Shown here piece by piece: positions 18,023 through 26,613 of a DNA stretch of 64,000 bases (positions are counted from its first letter, which is position 1; each line of letters starts with the position of its first letter). The notes beneath the pieces are model-generated. The model did not search any database and was not told where the DNA came from. It saw only the letters and a list, made by a program, of their open reading frames with translations. This DNA comes from Anaerolineales bacterium (GTDB taxonomy: Bacteria > Chloroflexota > Anaerolineae > Anaerolineales > Villigracilaceae), in contig JABTUU010000001.1 in NCBI GenBank assembly GCA_015075275.1, positions 434,001-498,000 on the forward strand. The letters run 5' to 3'. The position numbers and the translations under genes are program-made.

Positions 18023-18057
18023 GAACTCCGAGATTTCGCGCAAGCATCTCGGAGTTC
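18023..18057. repeat. 12-bp inverted repeat with 11-nt loop
   Basis: GAACTCCGAGAT (18023-18034) pairs perfectly with ATCTCGGAGTTC (18046-18057). It is related in sequence (TCCGAGAT core) to the hairpin at 40098-40130 in the DGR, which points to a dispersed element family or common terminator type. Confidence 0.7.
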
Positions 18058-18086
18058 TCGTTAGGCGCTGATCACTGTTCACTCGT

Positions 18087-18935
18087 TTACTGATAACTAT
18101 AGAATCCCCTCCCCGTCTTCCTCCCCAAATACCCCGCATCCACCATTTTCTTCAACAACGGCGCGGGGCGGTACTTGTCTTCGCCGAGGCCGCGGTGGAG
18201 GACTTCCATGATGAAGAGAACCACGTCCAACCCGATCAAGTCCGCGAGCGTGAGCGGACCCATGGGATGGTTCATGCCGAGTTTCATCACCGCGTCAATG
18301 GCTTCTTTCGTGCCGACGCCTTCTTGAAGCGCGAAGATCGCTTCGTTGATCATCGGGCACAAGATGCGATTGGAGATGAAGCCAGGTGAGTCATTCGCTT
18401 CCCACGCTTCCTTGCCCATTGCCTTGCATAATTCGAGCGTAGCGGCGAGAGTCTCTTCGCTGGCGGCGAGACCTTTGATGACTTCCACGAGTTTCATTAA
18501 TGGGACGGGATTCATGAAGTGCATCCCGATCACTCTTTCGGGACGGTTGGTCTGCGCGGCGATCTTTGTAATTGAAATTGACGAGGTGTTGCTCGCCAAA
18601 ATCACGCCTTCGCGCGCGTTGGCATCCATATCTTTAAAAATTTTGAATTTCAGTTCGGGGTTTTCCGTCGCGGCTTCGATAACAAAGTCCGCGTCTTTCA
18701 TCGTGTCCATGTTGCTGACGTAGTTGATTCTGTCAGCCGAATCTTTTCCCTCTTTTGTGATCGTCCCTTTTTCAAGCAACTTGCTCGTGGACTTGGCAAT
18801 CGCGCCTTTGGCTTTCTCCAGCGCGGCGGGCTGAACATCCATGCAGGTGACTTGATACCCCGATGTCGCCGCGACCTGCGCGATGCCGTTGCCCATTGTC
18901 CCTGCGCCTATTACGAAAATTTGTCGAATAGTCAT
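18087..18935 (-). CDS. hbd: 3-hydroxybutyryl-CoA dehydrogenase
   Basis: A 282-residue protein, the standard length for the short enzyme. It has the NAD-binding motif [11 protein letters not shown] at the N-terminus, the conserved [17 protein letters not shown] segment, and [19 protein letters not shown] leading into the C-terminal dimerisation domain ([26 protein letters not shown]). It interconverts acetoacetyl-CoA and 3-hydroxybutyryl-CoA. The thiolase gene upstream in the same operon makes its substrate, so the pair covers the first two steps of butyrate-type metabolism or the reverse. An AGGAGA ribosome site precedes the ATG. Confidence 0.95.
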   Translation of the reverse strand: MTIRQIFVIGAGTMGNGIAQVAATSGYQVTCMDVQPAALEKAKGAIAKSTSKLLEKGTITKEGKDSADRINYVSNMDTMKDADFVIEAATENPELKFKIFKDMDANAREGVILASNTSSISITKIAAQTNRPERVIGMHFMNPVPLMKLVEVIKGLAASEETLAATLELCKAMGKEAWEANDSPGFISNRILCPMINEAIFALQEGVGTKEAIDAVMKLGMNHPMGPLTLADLIGLDVVLFIMEVLHRGLGEDKYRPAPLLKKMVDAGYLGRKTGRGFYSYQ

Positions 18936-18964
18936 ATGGTCTCCTGGTCGCTTAGTCGTTTGGT

Positions 18965-19351
18965 CTATTGCTTGTCGGTGGTTCCGCGTTTGGATTTTCG
19001 CAAGTATGCAATGAAAGCGTTGATGGATTTTTTGGTTGTTGTTGCCATGTCGTAAACTTTCTGAAAATCCTCCCGTGTTATGTATTTTCGATCAAGAGCG
19101 AGGTAAATTTCAGATTGAACCTCGCTGGCGGAACGTCGCGAGTATTTCAGAAAGTGGATGAATTCAGCGTCAGAGCCATCATCGAATCCTTCGGCGATAT
19201 TATGCATAATGGAGCCAGCCGCTCCCTGAATCTGGTCGCGTAGGCGAAAGTCTTTTGCAAAATTGCCTTTTTCGGTCAGATCGTAGACGAGATTCGCCAA
19301 TTCCCGCGCTTGTTGCCATGCCCGAATGTCCTCGAATTTTTCAATCTTCAC
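18965..19351 (-). CDS. Four-helix-bundle protein (S23/23S rRNA-IVS family)
   Basis: A 128-residue protein. The GTG at 19351 is chosen because GAGGAGG precedes it at good spacing and the family begins with the [18 protein letters not shown] helix. [20 protein letters not shown] and [19 protein letters not shown] are typical of the S23 bundle family. Such proteins occur within rRNA intervening sequences and as free-standing genes of unknown role; they share the fold of DGR Avd proteins. It sits between the thiolase and hbd genes on the same strand, which looks like an insertion into a metabolic operon. Confidence 0.85.
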   Translation of the reverse strand: MKIEKFEDIRAWQQARELANLVYDLTEKGNFAKDFRLRDQIQGAAGSIMHNIAEGFDDGSDAEFIHFLKYSRRSASEVQSEIYLALDRKYITREDFQKVYDMATTTKKSINAFIAYLRKSKRGTTDKQ

Positions 19352-19412
19352 TGAATCCTCCTCGCCGCATAACAAAGCGGCCATCCGACCACGCGACTAT
19401 CCGACGAAGCGA

Positions 19413-20609
19413 CTATTCGATCTCCACCGCCATCGCCACCGCCTCGCCGCCACCCAAACACAGCGACGCGATGCCACGCCTCAACCCGCGATCTTTCAGC
19501 GCATACAACAACGTCGTCAACACGCGCGCGCCGCTTGCGCCGAGCGGATGCCCCAACGCGATCGCGCCGCCGTTGACGTTGACTTTGTCCCAATCCCAGC
19601 CTTGGTCTGCGAGTGCGTACCCATCCGCAAGGACTTGCGCGGCGAAGGCTTCGTTGAGTTCGATCAAGTCCACGTCGGATAATTTCCAGTCAATTTTTTT
19701 CAACAACTTGGGAATCGCATGAGCGGGCGCGGCGAACAAATATTTCGGTTCGAGCGCGGCTTGGGCATAGCCCACCACGCGCGCCATCGGTTTCAATTTA
19801 TTTTTTTCAGCGTACGCGCGCGACGAGATCACAACCGCCGCGCCGCCGTCATTCATTGGCGATGAATTTCCAGGAGTCACTTTTCCATTTGCCTTGAAGG
19901 CGGGCTTGAGTTTGGACAACGCCTCGAGAGTCGAATCCTTTCGCGGACCTTCGTCCGTGTCTACGACCACTTCGCCTTTGCGCGATTCGATCCGCACGGG
20001 GACGATCTCAGGCGCGAATCGGCCCGCCGCTTGCGCCTCAACAGCTTTCCCGTGAGAGCGAAGCGCAAAGTTGTCCATCGCCTCGCGCGTCACCTCGTAT
20101 TCATCCGCGATAAATTCAGCCGCGTTGCCCATGCTCCAATTTTCAAACGGATCCCACAAGCCGTCTTTGAGAAGCGCGTCGGTGAGCGGCTGGTCTCCAA
20201 ATTTCAATTCGCCCGAGCGACCCGCGACGAGGAACGGAGCGCGACTCATGGACTCAAATCCGCCTGCGACGAAGAGCGACGCATCGCCCGCCCGAACAGC
20301 CTGACTCGCCATCATCGCGGCTTTCAACCCCGAGCCGCAGACTTTGTTGATCGTGCTCGCGCTGACGGTCGCGGGGATGCCGCTCAAAATTCCCGATTGC
20401 CGCGCGGGAGCCTGACCCTCGCCCGCCTGCACCACGTTGCCCATGATGACTTCCTCGATCTCTTCGGGATTGATGCCTGCGCGTTCCACTGCGGCTTTGA
20501 CCGCGATCGCGCCGAGTTGCGTCGCAGGGACGGAACTCAACGCGCCCTGAAATTTTCCAACAGGCGTTCGCGCGGCGGATAAAATGACGGCTTCGGTTTC
20601 TTTGGTCAT
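19413..20609 (-). CDS. Acetyl-CoA C-acetyltransferase (thiolase)
   Basis: A 398-residue protein starting at the ATG at 20609 (MTKETEAVILSAARTPVGKF), preceded by AAGGAG. The thiolase active-site elements are in place: the nucleophile Cys in NKVCGSGLKAAMMASQAV (about residue 90), the NVNGGAIALGHPLGASGAR loop with the His base, and the C-terminal CLGGGEAVAMAVE with the second catalytic Cys. It condenses two acetyl-CoA or cleaves acetoacetyl-CoA. It is co-transcribed with hbd, with a small four-helix-bundle gene between. Confidence 0.95.
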   Translation of the reverse strand: MTKETEAVILSAARTPVGKFQGALSSVPATQLGAIAVKAAVERAGINPEEIEEVIMGNVVQAGEGQAPARQSGILSGIPATVSASTINKVCGSGLKAAMMASQAVRAGDASLFVAGGFESMSRAPFLVAGRSGELKFGDQPLTDALLKDGLWDPFENWSMGNAAEFIADEYEVTREAMDNFALRSHGKAVEAQAAGRFAPEIVPVRIESRKGEVVVDTDEGPRKDSTLEALSKLKPAFKANGKVTPGNSSPMNDGGAAVVISSRAYAEKNKLKPMARVVGYAQAALEPKYLFAAPAHAIPKLLKKIDWKLSDVDLIELNEAFAAQVLADGYALADQGWDWDKVNVNGGAIALGHPLGASGARVLTTLLYALKDRGLRRGIASLCLGGGEAVAMAVEIE

Positions 20610-20778
20610 TGCATTCTCCTTGATGTGAGTATTATAAAGGCAATAACCCGTAATCGCTGGTTTTGACGAAACGCTGATTGAATTAATGTGCATACGCTTC
20701 GTGTCGTTGCGGGTTATATTTTTTATCGGGTAAAATCAAGCGGCGGCCGCGCTAGCGCGAATAGGCTGTATAACTCGA

Positions 20779-20784
20779 TATAAA
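20779..20784 (+). promoter_or_regulatory. TATAAA -10-like box just before the SLC13-type permease
   Basis: TATAAA ends 7 nt before the ATG at 20792; no ribosome site is visible between them, which fits a leaderless transcript. Confidence 0.4.
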
Positions 20785-20791
20785 ACAACCG

Positions 20792-22624
20792 ATGACTTCT
20801 GCCCAAATTTTCGTCCTGCTTACGATGCTTATCCCTTTAACACTGGTGTTATTAAACCGTCTAAGGGAAGATGTGGCGGCGTTGGTCATGGCGGCAGCGT
20901 TGGGTATGGCGCAATACGCCGGGCTGCCCGTGCTTGGACCTGCGCATACGCCTGAAGCGGCGAGTAAAGCGCTGACCGGCTTCGGCGCTCCAGAAGTGAT
21001 CGCGCTGATGTCGTTATTCGTGATCACGGCTTGCCTTGATAAATACGGCGTTACGCGTTGGATCGCGAAAAAGATGTTATCGTCGGGCGCGCACTCCGAA
21101 CAAAGGATGGTGGGACTTTTTTCCTTTACGGCGGCGGCGCTTTCTGTATTTATGAATACGCTGGCGGCAGGCGCGTTACTGCTGCCTAGCGCGTTAAGCG
21201 CCTCGAAACAAACGAAGATAAAGCTCAGCAAATTGCTTATCCCCATAGCGTATGGAACGATGTTGGGCGGCGCCGCCACATACCTCACGACGGCGAACAT
21301 CATTGTCAGCGGGCTGTTGCGCTTGGCGGATCCGCCTCAACAATCGTTGACCTTTTTGGATTTTCTTCCTACAGGTGGATTTGTCGCGTTGGTCGGACTG
21401 ATCTTTCTGACATTTGTCGGTAGACGTTTCTTGCCTGACCGCGATCCTCCGATGGTGAGGATGGACCCCAGCAGCGAAGAGTTGACCGACGTCTTTCAAA
21501 TTGTGGATCGGATGTGGGAAGCCGAGGTAACGCCCGAATCGAATATCGCCAATAAACTCCTCGATCAAACCAGCATCGGAGAAAACCTGGGAATGGCGGT
21601 ATTAGGAATCCGTCGCGGCTCTCATGTTTTTTCCGCGAACGATGCGGCGGAGAAAATTCAGGCGGGCGATACGCTTCTTATCATCGGACGCGAAGAACGC
21701 GCCTTGCAACTGGAACATTCCGGTTTACGCGTTCATCGCGCCAACCAACCGGTATCCTCTCTGTTGCACAATGTGGCTTTTGTCGAAGTGATTTTGCCTC
21801 CGCGTTCCGCGCTGGAAGGAAAAACGTTGCGCGAGTTAGACTTTCGTAATCGCAGCGGATTTATGGTCATTGCGGTATGGCGCGAACAACGCAGTTATCG
21901 CACGGATATTGCGGCGTTAAAATTGCGCACTGGCGATGCGCTTTTATTGGTAGGCGCGCCTGAGAAATTGCCCGATCTAAAAACCCAGCATGATTTCGTT
22001 GTTGTGGCGACCGCATCGAATGAAAGCGAACTCGACGCTCCCCGCGTGCGGCTGACGTTGGGCATTGCCGTTGGCGCGTTAATCGCTTTACTGGCGGGGA
22101 TGCCGGTGGAGATCGCTACGCTTATCGCCGCCGTTCTAATTCTTTTAACAAAATTAATGAAACCCGATGAGATGTATCAAGCGATCAAGTGGCGCGCCAT
22201 TTTCTTGATCTCGGGAACGATCTCGATCAGTTATGCGATGGTGCAGACGAATCTTGCCGAACTCTTTGGAAACGCCATCGTGCATTGGATCGCTCCTTTT
22301 GGCGCGATGGGATTGGTGGCAGGCGCATATCTCTTAAGCGCAGCGTTGACGCAAGTGATGGGCGGGCAGATCTCGCCGCTGGTCGTTGCACCGGTGACGA
22401 TCAGCGCGGCGTTACAATTAGGCGTTAACCCGCAGGCAGTGGCATTGGTCACGGCAATTGCAGGCTCGATCTCGTTTCTCACGCCGCTTTCACATCCGGT
22501 GAATATTATTATGATCGCGCCTGCGAATTACACCTTCCGCGATTTCATCGAAAGTGGATGGGCGCTGACGATAGTTTGCTTTATTGCGCTGATGATCGCT
22601 GTTCCGTTCTTTTGGAAACTATGA
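20792..22624 (+). CDS. SLC13/DASS-type anion permease with two TrkA-C domains
   Basis: A 610-residue transporter. The two membrane halves (about residues 1-215 and 410-610) carry a first repeat with VITACLDKYGVTRWIAKKML and SVFMNTLAAGALLLPSAL, and a second with GTISISYAMVQTNLAELF and GSISFLTPLSHPVNIIMIAP. The central soluble region (about 230-400) contains two RCK_C/TrkA-C modules (GENLGMAVLGIRRGSH, AGDTLLIIGREERA; LRELDFRNRSGFMVIAVWRE, TGDALLLVGAPEKL). Transporters of this build move sulfate, dicarboxylates or other anions, usually with Na+. The substrate is undetermined. Confidence 0.85.
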   Translation: MTSAQIFVLLTMLIPLTLVLLNRLREDVAALVMAAALGMAQYAGLPVLGPAHTPEAASKALTGFGAPEVIALMSLFVITACLDKYGVTRWIAKKMLSSGAHSEQRMVGLFSFTAAALSVFMNTLAAGALLLPSALSASKQTKIKLSKLLIPIAYGTMLGGAATYLTTANIIVSGLLRLADPPQQSLTFLDFLPTGGFVALVGLIFLTFVGRRFLPDRDPPMVRMDPSSEELTDVFQIVDRMWEAEVTPESNIANKLLDQTSIGENLGMAVLGIRRGSHVFSANDAAEKIQAGDTLLIIGREERALQLEHSGLRVHRANQPVSSLLHNVAFVEVILPPRSALEGKTLRELDFRNRSGFMVIAVWREQRSYRTDIAALKLRTGDALLLVGAPEKLPDLKTQHDFVVVATASNESELDAPRVRLTLGIAVGALIALLAGMPVEIATLIAAVLILLTKLMKPDEMYQAIKWRAIFLISGTISISYAMVQTNLAELFGNAIVHWIAPFGAMGLVAGAYLLSAALTQVMGGQISPLVVAPVTISAALQLGVNPQAVALVTAIAGSISFLTPLSHPVNIIMIAPANYTFRDFIESGWALTIVCFIALMIAVPFFWKL

Positions 22625-22654
22625 CAAAATATTTTTTGAAAGCAGGAGAGGCTG

Positions 22655-23296
22655 ATGGAAGAAAAACCGACTCAAAATAGGGCGTTAACGATTCGCTCCG
22701 CAACGTCCGACGATTTTCCTACGCTGTCAGATTTGATGGTGCAGTTGTATGCGGCGGAATTGCCCGGCGCGCTGACTGGGGAGCGCGCGCTGTTAAGTCG
22801 TGTGATACAGTTTACGCTGGAGGCGCAGCCTGCGCAGGCGCTGTTAAACCGCTACATTCTCGCTGACGCAGACGGGCAAACGTTGGCGACTGGGATGATC
22901 CAATTCACGACGATTCCTCCTTTTGATCGCGCGCCAGATGGAACCATCGCTATGGCGCTGAGAACGCTTGGTTATCGCGCTACTGGGCGACTGTTGCTCA
23001 CTGTCGCGCGCAGCCGCGTGGCGGTGCATGTGCAACATCAAGCCGATACGGCGCTGGTGCATAGCTACGTTGTAGATGAACGACAACGAGGGCGAGGGTT
23101 TGGGCGCGTTATGCTTAATGCTCTTGAGCAAAAAATGACGGAGGCTGGTTGTCAGTGGTCGGAGTTGCAAGTGCTGGCGGGGAATACGGTCGCACGCAAC
23201 CTTTATATCCGAAGCGGATATAAAGACGTCGGACGTCCCCCGCGTTGGGCGGAGATACTGAGCTGGCCCAGTTATGTAATGCGAAAAGCCTTATAA
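22655..23296 (+). CDS. GNAT-family N-acetyltransferase
   Basis: A 213-residue protein preceded by AGGAGAG. The GNAT acetyl-CoA site is visible as VVDERQRGRGFGRVMLNAL (the R/QxxGxG/A motif A at about residues 140-158), followed by the motif-B segment AGNTVARNLYIRSGYKDVGR. The N-terminal half contains DFPTLSDLMVQLYAAEL. Acetylates an unknown amine substrate. It lies 30 nt after the permease and shares its terminator, so the two are likely one transcript. Confidence 0.88.
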   Translation: MEEKPTQNRALTIRSATSDDFPTLSDLMVQLYAAELPGALTGERALLSRVIQFTLEAQPAQALLNRYILADADGQTLATGMIQFTTIPPFDRAPDGTIAMALRTLGYRATGRLLLTVARSRVAVHVQHQADTALVHSYVVDERQRGRGFGRVMLNALEQKMTEAGCQWSELQVLAGNTVARNLYIRSGYKDVGRPPRWAEILSWPSYVMRKAL

Positions 23297-23343
23297 GGGA
23301 GATAGATTCGCCGTTGGCGCGTAATGCTTAGCCTACTACAGAG

Positions 23344-23378
23344 AACCCCGCCAAGAAAAATCTCTTGGCGAGGTTTTT
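23344..23378 (+). terminator. Rho-independent terminator after the GNAT gene
   Basis: CGCCAAGA (23349-23356) pairs with TCTTGGCG (23363-23370); outer AACC/GGTT bases extend the stem and a T-run follows. Confidence 0.82.
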
Positions 23379-23381
23379 CAG

Positions 23382-23466
23382 CGGAGAGGGCGGGATTCGA
23401 ACCCGCGAACCTTTTGGGTTACACGCTTTCCAAGCGTGCGCACTAGGCCAACTATGCGACCTCTCC
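23382..23466 (-). tRNA. tRNA-Ser (anticodon GGA)
   Basis: An 85-nt class-II tRNA on the minus strand. The acceptor stem GGAGAGG/CCTCTCC is followed by discriminator G. The anticodon arm CGCTT-GGA-AAGCG reads UCC codons, the extra arm is long as expected for serine, and the T-arm contains GGTTCGAATCC. CCA is not encoded. A TATAAT box lies just upstream. Confidence 0.95.
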
Positions 23467-23482
23467 ATGCTCCAGCGGGCGA

Positions 23483-23488
23483 ATTATA
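23483..23488 (-). promoter_or_regulatory. TATAAT -10 box of tRNA-Ser
   Basis: On the minus strand TATAAT lies 16 nt before the first base of the tRNA, which leaves a short 5' leader. The IS1-family element inserted about 30 bp further upstream, just beyond the place of a -35 element. Confidence 0.55.
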
Positions 23489-23516
23489 CACCAGAAACGA
23501 CAACATAAATTCGACT

Positions 23517-23525
23517 TACAGATCG
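23517..23525. repeat. Target-site duplication, left side of IS copy 1
   Basis: TACAGATCG occurs here and again at 24310-24318, directly outside the two ends of the IS1-family element, so this is a 9-bp duplication created by insertion. Confidence 0.92.
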
Positions 23526-24309
23526 GGGAGTGTCCAAGATAAGAAGTAAAATAGGGAGATGAAATGTCCAAACTGTGGAGCAAACTGGCGGCAAAGGAAA
23601 GCAGGATTCAATCATTCAGGAAGCCAACGATACAAATGTGGAGAATGCGGGCGGGCATATACGCCTGTGGCAAAGGAGAAAGGGTATCCGAAGGAAACAC
23701 GCATGTTGGCATTGCGGATGTATATGGAAGGGAGTAGTCAGCGTTCAATTGCTCGCATCTTGAAGGTCAGTCCGCAAAGTGTCTCGAACTGGATCAATGT
23801 CTATGTAGCACAATTGCCGCCAGCGCCAGTCCCTCGCAAGCCCAGAGTGGCAGAGTTGGACGAGTTGTACACCTTTTTGAAGCGTAAAAAAACAAAATCT
23901 ACGTCCTGACGGTGGTAGATCGAGCCACGCACTGCTTGCTGAGTTGGGATGCGGTCACGGAACGAAGCACAGCCAACCTGCAAGCCTGCCTCGAACGCGC
24001 CCCACAAGCCCGACAATACTATAGTGATGCGTTTCCAGGCTACGATAACTTGTATTACGGCGCTCCCTATGAAATGCGCTCGGATAAAAAGGAAACCTAT
24101 TCAGTCGAAGCCGTCAACGCGGATTTACGTCATTATCTCAAGCGGCTAGCACGTAGGTCTCGTTGTTTTTCCCGTCGTCTGGATGCTTTACTCAAAAATC
24201 TGCGCCTCTTCGCATACTGCTACAACCAACGACAATTGATGAAACGACAATATCCGCAATACAATTTGCCGCTCATTGATTTCCTGTATCCTCTATGATG
24301 GACACTCCC
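23526..24309 (+). mobile_element. IS1-family insertion sequence, copy 1 (784 bp)
   Basis: The ends carry the inverted repeat GGGAGTGTCCA / TGGACACTCCC and are flanked by the 9-bp direct repeat TACAGATCG. Inside are two overlapping reading frames joined by a -1 frameshift signal. It differs from copy 2 (26614-27397) at only two positions that I can see (23732 and 24246). The intact structure suggests recent activity. Confidence 0.95.
23559..24298 (+). CDS. IS1-family transposase InsAB' (programmed -1 frameshift), copy 1
   Basis: The upstream frame (23559-23909, InsA-like) has a zinc-finger start, KCPNCGANWRQRKAG with YKCGECGRAY, then an HTH region SQRSIARILKVSPQSVSNWI. The run of seven A followed by C (23886-23893) is a classic slip site. 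A -1 shift there joins it to the DDE domain (NKIYVLTVVDRATHCLLSWD, YYSDAFPGYDNL, and the ETYSVEAVNADLRHYL Glu region), giving about 246 residues. In IS1 the shifted fusion is the transposase and the unshifted product is a repressor. Confidence 0.92.
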
Positions 24310-24318
24310 TACAGATCG
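24310..24318. repeat. Target-site duplication, right side of IS copy 1
   Basis: TACAGATCG, identical to 23517-23525. Confidence 0.92.
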
Positions 24319-24342
24319 TATTTTTATTCGTTTCAAATTTGG

Positions 24343-24810
24343 TCAGTTTTCCAGCGCGCCTTGTTGAATCCAATCTACGATGATTTGCACTTGCGGCGGT
24401 GTCAGTTTTGGTCCGCGCTTGGGCATTTCTTGTGTAATAACCTGTTCGGCAAGCAGGCTGTTCTCCACGTCGCCGGGCGCGATTACAGAGCCGTTCTCTG
24501 AGCCGACCATGATGGCTGCGAAGGTCGTTAAGTCTAAGCCTTCTTTTGTCTCTTCGCCGCCGTGACACTTCCAGCAGCGACTTTGCAGGATGGGGATTAC
24601 ATCGTTCGTGAAACTGACGACGGCGGTTTGCCCGGATGATTCGGTCGGACTCGGCGAGTCGGTCGTGGGGCTGGCTGCCTCGGCAGCGGCAGGCGCTGAG
24701 GTCGGAGGCGCTAATTCGCCCGTCGGAGAAGAAGCGGGGAATGCCGTTGGCTGAGTTCCACAGGCGGCTATGAATCCGATCAGTAAGGTTGCGATGAATA
24801 TTTTTTTCAT
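24343..24810 (-). CDS. Lipoprotein with a single c-type haem domain
   Basis: A 155-residue protein starting at the ATG at 24810 (MKKIFIATLLIGFIAACG), with lipobox IAAC and a long Ser/Thr/Pro/Ala linker to about residue 60. A compact c-type domain follows with CWKCHGG, EGLDLTTFAAIMVGSENGS and EMPKRGPKLTPPQVQIIVDW, the pattern of small planctomycete-type (PSCyt1-like) cytochromes. It likely acts outside the membrane as an electron carrier. It lies 7 nt after the DUF2231 gene in the same operon. IS copy 1 ends 33 bp beyond its stop codon. Confidence 0.82.
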   Translation of the reverse strand: MKKIFIATLLIGFIAACGTQPTAFPASSPTGELAPPTSAPAAAEAASPTTDSPSPTESSGQTAVVSFTNDVIPILQSRCWKCHGGEETKEGLDLTTFAAIMVGSENGSVIAPGDVENSLLAEQVITQEMPKRGPKLTPPQVQIIVDWIQQGALEN

Positions 24811-24817
24811 TGTTTTC

Positions 24818-25255
24818 CTAGAAACCATATAAGATGACGCCGCCCAGAAAAGCAAGCGCGAGGGCGATGAGGAAACTTAATCCGTATGCCGCTGAGTAGA
24901 GCGCGCGGTTGCTTGAGGCGAAGATGCCCGGGTTACGGTGGCGAATGATAGAAATGCCCGCGGTAAGAAGAAAAAGAAGCGCGGCTAGAATGACCTTTGC
25001 AGTTGCGTTCGGCGCATCGCCTTCGTAGTTTTTGACGTTGTCCATCACGCCCGTGATCCCGGCGACAATGACGCTGATCGTCGCGAGGACCATATTGGCG
25101 AACGCGGCTTGTTCGAGCGTTGCGTTGTTCTTCCACCATGCGAGCAGAACGAACAGGAACGCCGCGCCGGTGAGCGCGATGGGGAAGTGTACGATCATCG
25201 GATGAGTAGGATGAATTTGCGTAACGACCGTGATGAAGCGGTTGATGAAGTCCAT
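24818..25255 (-). CDS. DUF2231 membrane protein
   Basis: A 145-residue protein with four helices: VHFPIALTGAAFLFVLLAWW, FANMVLATISVIVAGITGVM, KVILAALLFLLTAGISII and SAAYGLSFLIALALAFLGG. The IHPTHPMIVHFPIAL start is the DUF2231 signature, with His residues that could bind haem or metal. Members often sit next to c-type cytochromes, as here. The pair may form a small membrane electron-transfer unit, but this is inference. A ribosome site AAGGAG precedes the ATG. Confidence 0.85.
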   Translation of the reverse strand: MDFINRFITVVTQIHPTHPMIVHFPIALTGAAFLFVLLAWWKNNATLEQAAFANMVLATISVIVAGITGVMDNVKNYEGDAPNATAKVILAALLFLLTAGISIIRHRNPGIFASSNRALYSAAYGLSFLIALALAFLGGVILYGF

Positions 25256-25403
25256 TGTTTCTCCTTGGCGCTTTACTTGTTTGCCAGATTGCGGGATGAT
25301 ACCTTTTATTACCCGGCAGTGGCTGAGAATTTATTAATTTTTCTATGGAAACAAAAAAGCGGACAGCAGTTTTGCCAATCCGCTTTCGTGAGATTTTGAA
25401 GCG

Positions 25404-26495
25404 TCAATTTTTAGCGGGGAGCGACAATTCGCGCGGCTCGACCATGCCCCAACGCGAGGCGCCAAGGTAGAGGATATCGAGAATGAGATCCTCATAGCGA
25501 ATCCCTTCCGCTTTGGCTTGCAAGCACAAGTCGCTGTAATCGGGTGTGAGCCCGGGTAAGGTGTTGATTTCCAACAAGCGCGGGTTGCCTTCTTCGTCTA
25601 AACGAATGTCGGTGCGCGAGATGTCTAACGCGCCGAGCAGTTGATGCGCGCGCACAGCAAAATAGCGGAGTTTTTTCTCCAGTTCAGGTTCCACATCCGC
25701 AGGGCAGAAATATCCCGGCGCGCCCTCGTCGCCAATTTCTTTGGTTTTCGATGCATTGCTGTAAATATTCGGCGTGACCGAGCGAGCCATGTCTAATTCA
25801 AGGATCGGAAAGCGATGGAAGCCGTCTTTGTCGTACCAATCAGGGTTGCGCGAAAAGCGCTTAGCGTCGGCGCGCCCCATCACGCCGACCGTGAACTCGC
25901 GCCCGGGCAAGAAAACCTCCACCAGCGCTGGCTGCTGATAGGTATTGATAATGTATTGAGCGCGTTCGCGCAATTCCGCTTCTGTATTGACGATGGCTTT
26001 TGTGTCTACACCCATGCCGGTGCCTTCGCGCGCAGGTTTGACGAAGAGCGGATATTTCAACTCGGGTCGCAACGACTCGTTGCCAATGACGAATTCCTGA
26101 AAGGGAGCGACGGGCAGCCGTCGGTCGCGCCAGATGCGCTTCGTCAAAGTTTTATCGAGCGAAATTGCGTTCGTTAATACGCGCGAACCGGTATATGGAA
26201 TGCCAAGCATTTCGAGCAGCGCCGGCGTTTGCGCCTCGCGCGCGTCTCCGCCGAGTCCTTCGGCGATGTTAAAACAGATATCGGGTTGATATTCGCGCAA
26301 TGCAAGAGGCAGATTTCGGTCGGCGTGGATAAATTCGGTTTTATGACCGTCGGTCTCGATGGCGGCGCGCAACGAGTTGACCGTTTCAATGTGGTCGAAG
26401 TCGGCGAAAGCATCCGGCGGGACGCCTTCTGGTTTGGGCAATATATCGTCTTTGATGTTGGCAAGGACGGCGACTTTCCAGTAACGCTTTAGCAT
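25404..26495 (-). CDS. D-alanine--D-alanine ligase-like ATP-grasp protein
   Basis: A 363-residue protein. The N-terminal half (FNIAEGLGGDAREAQTPALL, YTGSRVLTNAISLDKTLTKR) and the ATP-grasp core (PLFVKPAREGTGMGVDTKA, VEVFLPGREFTVGVMGR) lead to the metal/ATP site ALDISRTDIRLDEEGNPRLL followed by EINTLPGLTP. Ddl joins two D-alanines for peptidoglycan. Size and motifs fit, but paralogues acting on other D-amino or amino-acid substrates exist. AAAGGAG precedes the ATG. It stands alone between the DUF2231 operon and IS copy 2. Confidence 0.85.
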   Translation of the reverse strand: MLKRYWKVAVLANIKDDILPKPEGVPPDAFADFDHIETVNSLRAAIETDGHKTEFIHADRNLPLALREYQPDICFNIAEGLGGDAREAQTPALLEMLGIPYTGSRVLTNAISLDKTLTKRIWRDRRLPVAPFQEFVIGNESLRPELKYPLFVKPAREGTGMGVDTKAIVNTEAELRERAQYIINTYQQPALVEVFLPGREFTVGVMGRADAKRFSRNPDWYDKDGFHRFPILELDMARSVTPNIYSNASKTKEIGDEGAPGYFCPADVEPELEKKLRYFAVRAHQLLGALDISRTDIRLDEEGNPRLLEINTLPGLTPDYSDLCLQAKAEGIRYEDLILDILYLGASRWGMVEPRELSLPAKN

Positions 26496-26605
26496 AGTTT
26501 GAATCTCCTTTGTGATTCAAATAATCTACTCGCGTCAATGATAGCGTAATCTTGAAGGATGACAAGGGTATTGGCAATCGAATGCGCTTTGCGATGGCGC
26601 GCGCT

Positions 26606-26613
26606 GCGTTTTC
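26606..26613. repeat. Target-site duplication, left side of IS copy 2
   Basis: GCGTTTTC, repeated at 27398-27405 outside the right end of the element: an 8-bp duplication different from that of copy 1. Confidence 0.9.

Larger units (their letters stand above)
17650..18086. other. Intergenic region with two strong inverted repeats
   Basis: No coding character is seen in these 437 bp. Two stem-loops are present (17906-17960 and 18023-18057, listed separately). The region lies upstream of the lipoprotein gene and downstream of the hbd stop, so it must hold the lipoprotein promoter and could hold the end of the fatty-acid operon transcript. Confidence 0.5.

Noticed and set aside
18965..19351. 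A second avd belonging to the DGR
   Set aside because: The sequence is of the general S23 type, and there is no TR, VR or RT nearby; the gene lies in a fatty-acid-type operon 20 kb away from the DGR.
20031..20582. Open frame antisense to the thiolase gene
   Set aside because: Composition is arginine-rich as expected for a reverse-frame shadow; the thiolase frame is intact with all catalytic motifs.
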